Assembly: GCA_002502045.1 (NCBI GenBank)
Contig: DAPE01000011.1
Span: 1-64,000 of the forward strand
Direction of reading: 5' to 3'
DNA length: 64,000 nucleotides
Origin: Candidatus Parvarchaeota archaeon UBA573
Lineage (GTDB): Archaea; Nanobdellota; Nanobdellia; Parvarchaeales; Parvarchaeaceae
The notes under the pieces are model-generated. The model was not told the DNA's origin and did not search any database. It saw only the letters and a list, made by a program, of their open reading frames with translations. Position numbers and translations under genes: made by a program. Position 1 is the stretch's first letter. Every line of letters starts with the position of its first letter. This document shows, piece by piece, positions 53,007 through 61,107 of this stretch.

Positions 53007-54476
53007 ATGGAAATACAAGAGTTAAGAAATTCCTTAAAAGAAGTTGATAAGAACACTTGGGAATCAAAAAGAACTGGAAATGTACCTATAAGATTATACG
53101 CTAATAAAAAGATCCTAAAAAGCATGGAGCTCGAGGTATTTAATCAGGCTGTAAATGCTGCTTCTATGCCAGGCATACTTAGATATTCCTATTTATTTAG
53201 TGATGCACACATTGGTTATGGAGTTCCAGTCGGATGGGCAGGAGCATTTGATCTTGAAAAAGGAGTAATATCCCCTGGTGCTATTGGATTTGATATAAAT
53301 TGCGGGATGAGATTAATAAAAACAAACTTAACGATTAAAGAAGTTAGGCCTAGGATAAGAGAATTAGTTGATACGTTATTTAATATGGTGCCTGCGGGTG
53401 TCGGTTCAAATTCTTCACAAAGTCTTTTAAACATAAAAAATTTGGGGAAACCAGCCTTAAAGGAGATAGCAGAGGAAGGCATGGACTGGGCTATACGTAA
53501 TGGCTATGCTAATAGAAAAGACAAAGAAAGAACGGAAGAGAAAGGTAGTATAAAATCCGCAGATTTTTCAAAAGTAAGCGAAGATGCATTTAAGAGAGGG
53601 AAAAAACAACTTGGAACTCTTGGATCAGGAAACCATTATCTTGAAATTCAAGAAATAAATAAGGATTTTAATAAAGAAATTGCAAATGCTTTAGATTTAG
53701 ATATAATACAGGGCCAAGTAGTTATAATGTTTCATACAGGCTCTAGAGGTTTTGGACATCAAATAGCAAGTGACTACATTAAAAAATTCTTGGAGTATTC
53801 CTCTAAACACAACATTCTTTTAAAGGATAGGCAATTGGCATATGCCCCATTCAATTCTAAAGAAGGACAGGATTACTTTAAAGCTATGTCTTGTGGAATA
53901 AACTTTGCTTTTGTTAATAGACAGATAATAACGTATCAGATACGTGAAGCGTTTAAGAAAATTTTCAAAAGAACTGAACAAGATTTAGGATTAGAAGTTG
54001 TTTATGATGTTTCACATAATACTGCTAAGATAGAAGAGTATAATATTGAAAATAAAAAAACTAAAGTGATTATACACAGAAAAGGTGCCACTAGAAGCTT
54101 CGGACCTGGAAATAAAGAACTAACTGGAATCCTTAAACAAATCGGTCAACCTGTGATAGTTGGAGGAAGCATGGAAACTGGATCTTATCTTTGTGTTGGT
54201 ACCGAAAAGGCAGAGAAAGAAAGTTTTGGCACAACACTACATGGGAGTGGAAGGACAATGAGCAGGGTAGCTGCAAGAACAGCTATAAAACCTGATAAGC
54301 TACTTAAAAGAATGAAAGAAAAAGGAATATACATAAAAGCTAACAGCATTACTGGCTTAACTGAAGAAGGAGGTTCCGCTTATAAGGATATAAATGAAGT
54401 AGTAAATTCTATGGAAGAAGCAGGAATAAGCCGTAAAGTACTGAGCCTTAAACCTATTGGAAACATAAAGGGATGA
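53007..54476 (+). CDS. rtcB: RtcB tRNA-splicing RNA ligase
   Basis: RtcB joins tRNA exon halves after intron removal, using GTP and Mn2+. The 489-residue protein carries SDAHIGYGVPVG, SPGAIGFDINCGMRL with the metal cysteine, GTLGSGNHYLEIQ, MFHTGSRGFGHQ, and the guanylylated histidine in TTLHGSGRTMSR (family HGAGR). The archease gene overlaps its stop, an arrangement known to mark functional partners. Two intron-bearing tRNA-Leu genes lie 5-8 kb away, its likely substrates. Confidence 0.97.
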   Translation: MEIQELRNSLKEVDKNTWESKRTGNVPIRLYANKKILKSMELEVFNQAVNAASMPGILRYSYLFSDAHIGYGVPVGWAGAFDLEKGVISPGAIGFDINCGMRLIKTNLTIKEVRPRIRELVDTLFNMVPAGVGSNSSQSLLNIKNLGKPALKEIAEEGMDWAIRNGYANRKDKERTEEKGSIKSADFSKVSEDAFKRGKKQLGTLGSGNHYLEIQEINKDFNKEIANALDLDIIQGQVVIMFHTGSRGFGHQIASDYIKKFLEYSSKHNILLKDRQLAYAPFNSKEGQDYFKAMSCGINFAFVNRQIITYQIREAFKKIFKRTEQDLGLEVVYDVSHNTAKIEEYNIENKKTKVIIHRKGATRSFGPGNKELTGILKQIGQPVIVGGSMETGSYLCVGTEKAEKESFGTTLHGSGRTMSRVAARTAIKPDKLLKRMKEKGIYIKANSITGLTEEGGSAYKDINEVVNSMEEAGISRKVLSLKPIGNIKG

Positions 54477-54898
54477 TGAAAAGATATAAACTATTAAAAG
54501 ATGAAGCTACCGCGGATATAGCTTTTATAGCCTATGGTAAAGATTTAAGTGAATTATTCAGGAATATATCAATTGCTGTTTCAAATATAATGGTATTAAA
54601 CGCCGAAGTAAACAGAACTAAAAAAATAAACTTTACAATACACTCTAAAAGTTTGGACTTACTTGTAGTTGATTTCATAAATAAGATTGTATTTTACAAA
54701 GACTACAAAAATCTACTAATCACAGACTCAAAAATACAAATAGATAAGAAATTAAATCTTAAATGCCAAGCCGATTGCGAAAAAATCGAGAACTTAAAAG
54801 ATAGATTTTTAGTAGATGTAAAAGCTGCTACTTTGCATGAACTTGAGATAAAAAAAGAAAAAGGATTAATTAAATGCAAGATAGTTTTAGATGTATGA
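54473..54898 (+). CDS. Archease, RtcB activator
   Basis: Archease helps guanylylation and turnover of RtcB. The 141 residues follow the family layout: DEATADIAFIAYGKDLSELFRNI, LDLLVVDFINKIVFYKD and VKAATLHELEIKKEKGLIKCKIVLDV, with acidic residues D12 and D140 positioned for metal. The start overlaps rtcB and the stop overlaps thiI by four bases, so three genes are coupled. A second ATG directly follows the first. Confidence 0.93.
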   Translation: MMKRYKLLKDEATADIAFIAYGKDLSELFRNISIAVSNIMVLNAEVNRTKKINFTIHSKSLDLLVVDFINKIVFYKDYKNLLITDSKIQIDKKLNLKCQADCEKIENLKDRFLVDVKAATLHELEIKKEKGLIKCKIVLDV

Positions 54899-55995
54899 AA
54901 AAAATACTTTCTATTCATTATGATGAAATCGCTCTAAAAGGAAAACAGAGGGGCTATTTTCAAGGCCTCTTAGTAAAAAATTTAAAAAACAAGGTGGACA
55001 AACCGATTAAAGCCCTCGAAAGTAGACTTATCTTAGAGGATTATGATGTAGAAGATATAACTAAGATAAAATTCACGCCAGGGGTGGCGTGGATAAGTGA
55101 AGCTTACATAATCGAAAGAAACGAAGAAAATCTGATTAAATTAATTGACAATATTATTGGAAAAAACAAAAACCTAAATATTGATGTTAAAAGAGTCGAT
55201 AAAACCTATAAAAAGACTTCTTTGAAGTTAAAAGAAGAGCTTGCAAAACAATTGCAGCTTAGATTTGATAAAGCAGGTAAAAAATTAAGGGTAGAAATAA
55301 TGCCAGATTCATTCATAATAAACTACAATATTGAAAAAGGAATCGGCGGATTACCAGTTGGAAGTTCAGGAAGATTGCTTTCATTGTTTTCTGGGGGTAT
55401 AGACTCTGCTATAGCTCCCTTAGAAATGATGAAAAGAGGTTCAAAGGTAGATTTACTCCATATATATGCGTTGAATTCGCCAGATTTCGCATTAGAAAGC
55501 AAGATAAGTACTATAGCCAATAAATTAAGTACTGTGGAGCAGGGTTTAAACCTTTACCTAATACCTTTTCATTATTTTAGCGTTGCCGCATTAAAAATAG
55601 AAAAAAGGTATGAATTAGTTCTTTTTAAAAGATTTCTTTTGAAGCTAGCTGAAGAGATAAGCAAGGAAAAAGGGTATATGGCAATAGTTACAGGTGATGC
55701 TTTGTCACAGGTAGCATCGCAAACCATAGAGAATATAAATGCAATAAGTTTTGGTATAGATCTTCCAGTTTTTAGGCCATTTATTGGCTACAATAAAAGT
55801 GAAATAATCGACAAATCAATAAAATATGGATTTTATGAACTGTCAATAGAAGAATATAAGGACTGTTGCTCAATTGTATCAAACAACCCCGCTACTAAGT
55901 CCACTCCAGAAACTATAAAGAAATTGGAAGAGACTATCGACTTAAAAAAAGTGATAAATGATAGTCTTAAAGAACTAAAAATAGTTAAATTCTAG
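54895..55995 (+). CDS. thiI: tRNA 4-thiouridine synthase ThiI-like
   Basis: ThiI makes s4U8 in tRNA and can supply sulfur for thiamine. I start at the ATG in the ATGA overlap with archease, giving MKKILSIHYDEIALKGKQRG, the usual ThiI beginning; the frame extends seven codons earlier. Domains are NFLD/THUMP (about 60-160) and the PP-loop ATPase with LFSGGIDSAIAPLEMMKRG. ITGDALSQVASQT is typical. The bacterial rhodanese domain is absent, as in other archaea; KDCCSIV may provide the sulfur-carrying cysteine. Confidence 0.94.
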   Translation: MKKILSIHYDEIALKGKQRGYFQGLLVKNLKNKVDKPIKALESRLILEDYDVEDITKIKFTPGVAWISEAYIIERNEENLIKLIDNIIGKNKNLNIDVKRVDKTYKKTSLKLKEELAKQLQLRFDKAGKKLRVEIMPDSFIINYNIEKGIGGLPVGSSGRLLSLFSGGIDSAIAPLEMMKRGSKVDLLHIYALNSPDFALESKISTIANKLSTVEQGLNLYLIPFHYFSVAALKIEKRYELVLFKRFLLKLAEEISKEKGYMAIVTGDALSQVASQTIENINAISFGIDLPVFRPFIGYNKSEIIDKSIKYGFYELSIEEYKDCCSIVSNNPATKSTPETIKKLEETIDLKKVINDSLKELKIVKF

Positions 55996-56809
55996 AGCGT
56001 ATTACATTTAGTCTTGAATAATCGTATATAAACATCTGAGCATATCCTGAATATCTGCCAAAATAATCTGTCATTGCCTTCCGTTTATCCTTATAGCTTT
56101 TTGCTTTTCCCAGTATTTTGCTGTAATAAAGTGACAATGTCCTAAGAATCCAAACGTCCATTGGAAAAGCTGAGAGATCGTGAAGGCCATAAAGCAGTAT
56201 GCAATCTAACACCTTTTCTCCAACACCATATATATTAGTAAGATTTTCTTTTATCTGTTCTATTGTAAAATCGCTGTTTATCTCATTTTTATAAAAATAC
56301 TCTGCCGCAGAAAAAACAAATTTTGTTCTAAAACCTAAATTGAACTGCTTTAGTTTGTTGTATCCATTTTCATAGATTTCTTGAAATGAAGGGAAACTTT
56401 TTAATAGCTTACCATTTATATCTCCTTCTTTTCCATAATAATTTGACATAGCATTTATCCTTCTCAAAATAAGATTCACATTTGACTGGATAGAAAGCAC
56501 AAAACCCAAAGTTGCAGGCCATATACCACTTTTGACTACTCTAACCGAGCCAGAATAGTTTATGGCCTTTTCTATAAAATCATCTTTACTTATCTCTGCT
56601 TTTATATCATTAATAGGATCGTTAAGTCCTAAAAGCTCTTTTACACCCATTTCATCCAAACCAGTATATACTAAATTATTACCTTCCTGCCTTATTTCTA
56701 AAGGTCTATCTACAAATGAATACCACTTATTATCCTCCTTAAAAAAGGAAAATATCTGCCCAGAGTTCAAGGTTCTATCCAGGGAAAACCCCTTTACTTT
56801 TGTTATCAT
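55985..56809 (-). CDS. 8-oxoguanine DNA glycosylase (Ogg-type)
   Basis: The 274-residue HhH glycosylase has an N-terminal Ogg domain (LDRTLNSGQIFSFF, with the OGG_N fingerprint) and the catalytic block NIYGVGEKVLDCILLYGLHDLSAFPMDVWI: K in GVGEKV forms the Schiff base and D in PMDVW activates it. Compared with human OGG1, SGQ and PVDVW motifs line up. It removes 8-oxoguanine opposite cytosine. Convergent with thiI (11-base overlap); its promoter is in the 61-base gap before tRNA-Ser. Confidence 0.9.
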   Translation of the reverse strand: MITKVKGFSLDRTLNSGQIFSFFKEDNKWYSFVDRPLEIRQEGNNLVYTGLDEMGVKELLGLNDPINDIKAEISKDDFIEKAINYSGSVRVVKSGIWPATLGFVLSIQSNVNLILRRINAMSNYYGKEGDINGKLLKSFPSFQEIYENGYNKLKQFNLGFRTKFVFSAAEYFYKNEINSDFTIEQIKENLTNIYGVGEKVLDCILLYGLHDLSAFPMDVWILRTLSLYYSKILGKAKSYKDKRKAMTDYFGRYSGYAQMFIYDYSRLNVIRSRI

Positions 56810-56870
56810 AACAATTATAATTTAAAATAAACATACTTATATTTAAAATAAGCATTATAGTTAAATCAAT

Positions 56871-56954
56871 GCTGGGTTGGCTGAGCGGTTAAAGCGCTGG
56901 CCTTGAGAGCCAGTTGGGATTTTCCCTGCGTAGGTTCGAATCCTGCACCCAGCG
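56871..56954 (+). tRNA. tRNA-Ser(TGA)
   Basis: Acceptor GCTGGGT pairs with ACCCAGC and the discriminator is G. The anticodon arm CTGGC-CTTGAGA-GCCAG gives anticodon TGA (Ser). The long variable arm has a GGGA/TCCC stem and the T-arm is GTAGGTTCGAATCCTGC. No intron or CCA. It marks the left edge of the unusual region running to about 62.5 kb, so its 3' end is a plausible former integration target. No second copy of the end was seen by eye. Confidence 0.95.
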
Positions 56955-57186
56955 TTGATATTTATATTTTATACGGAATCGATTGACTTTATTGTCTCTC
57001 TTACTGAAGGAAGCAGTCTTAAAAGAAAGTAATATAAATGAATATATATGGGAACTACCATTTAATGATTTCTTTTTGTTATTGTCTTTGCAGCCGTCAA
57101 ACATATGAATGCTTATGTTTTTTATTTAAATGTTTTGATTGTATGTTTGTCAACTTGATCTAATAGGAAAGTTTACTTTATATTAA

Positions 57187-57326
57187 GGAGCCCCTTTCAC
57201 AGTGGGATGAACTTTATCTTCTTGCCCTTCTATTTTTTCCTGAACTTCGTAGTCCCAAGTTATGACTAAAAGATTGTTGCAGTGAAGTTCTTCGGAGGCG
57301 ATTAGGAGATTGTCAATTAGGTTCAT
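57187..57326 (-). pseudogene. Broken C-terminal fragment of a DUF4143-type AAA ATPase
   Basis: This stretch matches the C-terminal coding end of the ATPase at 61108-62382 closely at the DNA level. Read on the minus strand it gives LLIASEELHCNNLLVITWDY and the same WDYE-QEKIEG. One extra G in GGGCAAG then shifts the frame and replaces the KFIPLWKW end. Only the last 45 codons or so survive. It is a recent partial duplicate left by a rearrangement. The 230 bases between tRNA-Ser and this fragment contain nothing I can assign. Confidence 0.8.
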
Positions 57327-57413
57327 ATTAAACATAAGTGTATAAACAACCCTAATTTACAAAGGTATGTGTAGGGTATACATTACGGTAGGCGAAAATC
57401 AGAATAGATTATT

Positions 57414-58667
57414 TCATACTTTTTCAGCTATTAAAAAATCTGTGAAATTAAGTAGAGTTACACGGTCTAGATTCCCTTTTTTCCCGTTATATATCAAGAA
57501 TTTCTTAGCACCAAACTTTCTGGCAAATTTATGCAAGCCCGTCATATCAGATTTTGTTAGGATATTAGCAGCTTTTACTTCTATCCCTTCCACTTTTCCT
57601 TTTTGGTTTGAAACGAAGTCTACTTCGTCCTTTCCATCCCGCCAATACATTTTTGCGTTTATGACAGAAGCGACTTTCGTTTCTGTGACGGTTCCAATAC
57701 CAACATTCGGATTAAACGGAAACGCAAGGGAAATATCGTAAGGATATACTTTTTTGTTTTTCCGTGACATAGAAATAGCTGAACCGCGAAAATTTGCACA
57801 TGTGCGTATTAATTTGGCAAATTTCAGAAAAAACATGTGCTTTTCAAACGTAGTCTTGCTTATACTAAAATTCTTCGCCATTTCGTCGACATTTATGATC
57901 ATGCCTGGGTTGCTATAAAATACATCTATCATCCTTTCTAACAACGCTACATTTACTTCCCTAAAAGTGTCCGGCAGATCTCCCCTTATAATTTTAGAAA
58001 GCACACTTTCACGGATGTATGCATAAACGTCGCCATCTCTCCACTTAACGGCCGCTGGAAATGGTCGCTTGATATACGAACCTGTTTCCGCGACAAATTC
58101 GCTTCTGTATAATTCGGGCCTATCAATCACTTTTCCATACTTCAACTCATAAAACTCTACCAAAGACAATGGTTTTATTTCCAACATAAAGTGTCTTCCT
58201 GCCAGGTTGTCCATCGCATCCTTCTCCAGCTGTAAAGATGCAGATCCCGAAACCACTATTTTAAGGTTTGGGAAGGCATCGAAAAGTACTTTTACCTGGG
58301 AGCTCCACCCCTTCAATTTTTGGATCTCATCCAAAAAAAGGAAGATCTTCTCGTGTTTCCAGTCTATACCTGTTAGTTTGGAATAAGTATCCAATAATTC
58401 TACCAGATTTATTGTTATATAATCAAATGTAAAGTAAACGATAGACCTTGGCTTATGCTCCTTAAGCAAATCCATTATCTGCTGATATATGATTGTGGTT
58501 TTTCCCACTCTTCTAAGTCCGGAAAGGACAAGCACCTCGCGATGGCTTTTGAACAGCCGCTTAAACTCTACAAAAACTTTTCTCTTATATCCCTTCGCAA
58601 GCTCCCCGCTTATATTTCCACTTTTCCACCAGTCATTCAAAATAGTGATTTCATTTTCTATTTCCAT
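57414..58667 (-). CDS. AAA ATPase of the ATPase/DUF4143 family (first copy)
   Basis: The 417-residue protein has an N-terminal AAA domain with Walker A GLRRVGKTT at 50-58 and Walker B IFLFLDEIQ with D113-E114, then sensor region IVVSGSASLQLEKDAMDNLAGR. The C-terminal DUF4143 domain ends with DEVDFVSNQKGKVEGIEVKA, the E-V-K core of a PD-(D/E)XK-like nuclease fold. These ATPases are multicopy in archaea and are often in mobile or defence-rich places; the role is unsettled. Base composition is richer in G and C than the surrounding core genes. Four short TACGAA-type repeats stand just before its start. Confidence 0.85.
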   Translation of the reverse strand: MEIENEITILNDWWKSGNISGELAKGYKRKVFVEFKRLFKSHREVLVLSGLRRVGKTTIIYQQIMDLLKEHKPRSIVYFTFDYITINLVELLDTYSKLTGIDWKHEKIFLFLDEIQKLKGWSSQVKVLFDAFPNLKIVVSGSASLQLEKDAMDNLAGRHFMLEIKPLSLVEFYELKYGKVIDRPELYRSEFVAETGSYIKRPFPAAVKWRDGDVYAYIRESVLSKIIRGDLPDTFREVNVALLERMIDVFYSNPGMIINVDEMAKNFSISKTTFEKHMFFLKFAKLIRTCANFRGSAISMSRKNKKVYPYDISLAFPFNPNVGIGTVTETKVASVINAKMYWRDGKDEVDFVSNQKGKVEGIEVKAANILTKSDMTGLHKFARKFGAKKFLIYNGKKGNLDRVTLLNFTDFLIAEKV

Positions 58668-58722
58668 ATTCGTACTATGATAATACGAATATTTAAATGT
58701 TTCGTACCGTAAAAATACGAAT
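58668..58722. promoter_or_regulatory. Repeated ATTCGTA/TACGAAT heptamers before the ATPase gene
   Basis: Four copies of the same heptamer in alternating orientation occur within 55 bases: ATTCGTA 58668-58674, TACGAAT 58684-58690, TTTCGTA 58700-58706 (one mismatch) and TACGAAT 58716-58722. They form two inverted pairs next to the start codon at 58667. Such arrangement suggests an operator bound by a dimer, perhaps autoregulation of the ATPase gene. Confidence 0.5.
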
Positions 58723-58824
58723 CTTTAACATAACTTGCACTGTCAATATCATTTAAAGTTGTCCCTAGACATTAACGATGTATATAATAGAGAACTATTT
58801 CTATTATAGCTGTGATTTAAAGCC

Positions 58825-58980
58825 ATGAAAAGCGATGAAGCGGTTATAGAGCGGTTAGATTTGGAATACAACCTGAAAAAAACGCTGGGTAAAATAAAGA
58901 GATACGAAAACGTGCTCGCCGTTATAATCTTTGGATCCCAAGTCAAGGGGAAAGCCACCAAATTTAGCAATATTGATGAA
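58825..58980 (+). pseudogene. Nucleotidyltransferase stub cut after its active site
   Basis: The first 52 codons (MKSDEAVIERLDLEYNLKKT onward) reach IIFGSQVKGKATKFSNIDE, the MNT motif G-S-x10-(S/D)-x-D, where N replaces the usual first aspartate. The domain then stops; the frame continues only about ten unrelated codons to a stop at 59013. The remaining two thirds are missing because the sequence runs into a recombinase-like fragment in another frame. It is a remnant, probably of an antitoxin-type nucleotidyltransferase. Confidence 0.65.
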
Positions 58981-59341
58981 GTTAGATCTATCCTCGAACA
59001 CCTACATCTTTGACGATTCGGGGCTGCTTGAAACGACCCGAAAAGTAATCATCAAAAAGAAGGGTGCTTCCGGAGAGGTAAAGACTGAGATTAAAACAGT
59101 ACCTTTCATCGACAACAAGATGCGGCATAGAGTCTATGCCTATGTCCTTAGGCACGCTGGCTTCAATCCTCGTCTGCTCAGGCATGCCAGACTATCGTCT
59201 TTGGCCCACTCAAGAAAGCCGGAACATCAGGAAAAAGACAGGATGATGTTGGTCAAGTCCATAGCCGACTTCAAGAAGCTGGAGAGTGCAGAGACCTATC
59301 TTAGGAATATGACCGATGCGGAGAAGCTTGAAGTGTTCTAA
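58976..59341 (+). pseudogene. Tyrosine recombinase C-terminal remnant
   Basis: The frame gives about 121 residues that match the C-terminal half of tyrosine recombinases: a KKKGASGEVKTEIKTVPFID hairpin with a K, then FNPRLLRHARLSSLAH, the H-x-x-R box in which R replaces the usual H, and ESAETYLRNMTDAEK carrying the nucleophilic tyrosine. The first catalytic arginine is absent because the N-terminal half is gone. The fragment begins inside the nucleotidyltransferase stub, so the junction lies near 58976-58990. Assignment rests on motif pattern; moderate certainty. Confidence 0.55.
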
Positions 59342-59383
59342 AACTAAGTTGTCAAGTCAACGTCAGATAATAGCTATGAATCT

Positions 59384-60946
59384 TCAAGAAACCGTTCCGA
59401 AAGTCACGGATGGCATCACCCCGTTCGGAGGATAGGCTCTTGCTATTAACCATCTTATATAATTGTAGTCGTAACCTCCGCCAGTCCCGGCTGCAACCAT
59501 AAGAGTTGGATAATTAAAAGCGGACGGTATGCTACCCTGCATAGTTATTGGGATGCCTAAGTGCGAAAAATTACCCAAAGAGGAACTTTTATTTATTACT
59601 CCTCCTTCTGCATATATACTGCTGCTTACTATAAATTTCTCAGTGTAAGTCTGGGGAGTAATTGACGGCAGATCATTTACTGTGGAGATTATTTTGTTAT
59701 TTACATTATCTAAGATTGCAGGTATATATTTACCCGAACAGTTCATACCGACTGGTTCTACCATCAACATCACTGAATCCGCAGGTGCAACATTCGCGCC
59801 CCCGCATGTAACAACCGGTGCTCCTGAAAGAGACTCTATATTGCCAAACAATGAAAGTATTTCTCCATCTGTAGGACTGGTTCCTCCATAAAAATTCCAT
59901 GAATATTCCACTATTACTGGTTCTTCCGTTAATGGATTAGGAGGTAATATGTGAGTTCCCTCACTTGTACTATCATTTGTCATTTCTATGCCATTTGAAG
60001 TAGCAAGGGGTGTGAAACTCCCGCTTGTTACATATGGGGTCCACCCATCAAAGCCTGCGCCGTTTAAGAAGTCCCCGTATTCCAGGAAAACATTCTGACC
60101 ATCATCATACTGTCCGTAAGTCGCTGAAAGCGTGGGGGCTTCTCCTACATTCACAGTGTTAAAAAGATTTGTCGAAGTGGGAGCGAAGCCCATGTAGACC
60201 GTTATTGATGAGGAAGCGGGTATACTCTCCGTCTTTATCCAGTACAACGCATGATTTGAGGTGTAGTTTTCCAGCCAGCTGGGGATTATCGTGCCATTGT
60301 AGTAAAAGAACTCCACGTTCTGGAAGTTGGAGGCTGCGTACGGACTAAAGGAAGAAGATGTTATGTTAACCATCTGCTGGAAAGGGGTCGAGGTGGCTGA
60401 AGACTGCTTGTTTGATATCGTTATTGGGATAAAATACTCTATACTACTTGGTAATTTTGCGGGTGCGGAGGATGTTGTTCCGGTTATTGTACCCGTTGCA
60501 TTCAATACCTCGTTTCCCGCCGGTGTTGAATAACTGTATTCTATACTGCCTGAAGAGGAGAACTTTATGCCTACTGCACTGCAGTGTATACCGGGGATTA
60601 CTATTAAGGTTGAGGAACCGCTGGCTAATGTTACTGCTTTTGGAAGAATATACGAAACCGAGGTTGAATTGGTTCCTGATGCTGAAGTCAGGTAAACCCT
60701 GTTTATCTGTACTACCTGTGAGGATATAGGACCGGCCAATACTGAAAACGCCAGTCCGTCTGCTGTACAGACTGTAGACTGGATTACAAAAGGGGAGAAA
60801 CCGCTTGATGTAAAGGTTACACTGCTTGAAGGGTTGAATATACCCATACTGTAAAGGATTACTGCTACGATGACTATGATCAGGATGGCCCAACCATAAG
60901 TCATCATATATTCTAATGCTGATTGCGATTTATGCGTCAATCTCAT
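59384..60946 (-). CDS. DUF2341 surface protein with pilin-type signal
   Basis: The 520-residue protein begins with MRLTHKSQSALEYMMTYGWA, then a hydrophobic helix ending ILYSMGIF, the Q-x-S-x-E class III signal seen in many DPANN and methanogen surface proteins. A beta-rich spacer follows. DUF2341 lies around 168-280: IPITISNKQSS, FQQMVNITSS, NVEFFYYNGTIIPSWLENYT, YWIKTESIPASSSITVYMGF, GEAPTLSATYGQYDDGQNVF. The last 240 residues look like a jelly-roll, perhaps sugar-binding. Codon use is richer in G and C than the core genes, in line with the surrounding island. Confidence 0.85.
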   Translation of the reverse strand: MRLTHKSQSALEYMMTYGWAILIIVIVAVILYSMGIFNPSSSVTFTSSGFSPFVIQSTVCTADGLAFSVLAGPISSQVVQINRVYLTSASGTNSTSVSYILPKAVTLASGSSTLIVIPGIHCSAVGIKFSSSGSIEYSYSTPAGNEVLNATGTITGTTSSAPAKLPSSIEYFIPITISNKQSSATSTPFQQMVNITSSSFSPYAASNFQNVEFFYYNGTIIPSWLENYTSNHALYWIKTESIPASSSITVYMGFAPTSTNLFNTVNVGEAPTLSATYGQYDDGQNVFLEYGDFLNGAGFDGWTPYVTSGSFTPLATSNGIEMTNDSTSEGTHILPPNPLTEEPVIVEYSWNFYGGTSPTDGEILSLFGNIESLSGAPVVTCGGANVAPADSVMLMVEPVGMNCSGKYIPAILDNVNNKIISTVNDLPSITPQTYTEKFIVSSSIYAEGGVINKSSSLGNFSHLGIPITMQGSIPSAFNYPTLMVAAGTGGGYDYNYIRWLIARAYPPNGVMPSVTFGTVS

Positions 60947-60947
60947 A

Positions 60948-60967
60948 TAAGAGAGAGAGAGAGAGAG
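60948..60967. repeat. (AG)10 microsatellite upstream of the DUF2341 gene
   Basis: Ten AG units in perfect tandem start one base after the ATG region of the DUF2341 surface gene, in its immediate upstream DNA. Length changes here could alter promoter or leader spacing. The 140 bases beyond, up to the ATPase end, show no convincing gene. Confidence 0.9.
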
Positions 60968-61107
60968 TAAATAAATACTTTACGAAAAGGCGTCGGCAAG
61001 TCTTAAATCGCAACTCCGAGGATGGAAAGCGTAAAAACAGTGGAAGAAAGAAGAACAGAAATATAATATCAATAGATACGCAAAGGTTGCAATCTACAGG
61101 CAGAAAG

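Noticed and set aside
56889..57104. 71-codon minus-strand frame running through tRNA-Ser(TGA)
   Set aside because: Its end is the translation of the tRNA itself (SNLRRENPNWLSRPAL is a common tRNA artefact).
57367..57741. 124-codon plus frame
   Set aside because: Antisense to the C-terminal DUF4143 domain of the first ATPase; no own features.
60444..60893. 149-codon minus frame and plus frames inside the DUF2341 gene
   Set aside because: They are out-of-frame readings of a clear surface protein with signal and DUF2341 motifs.
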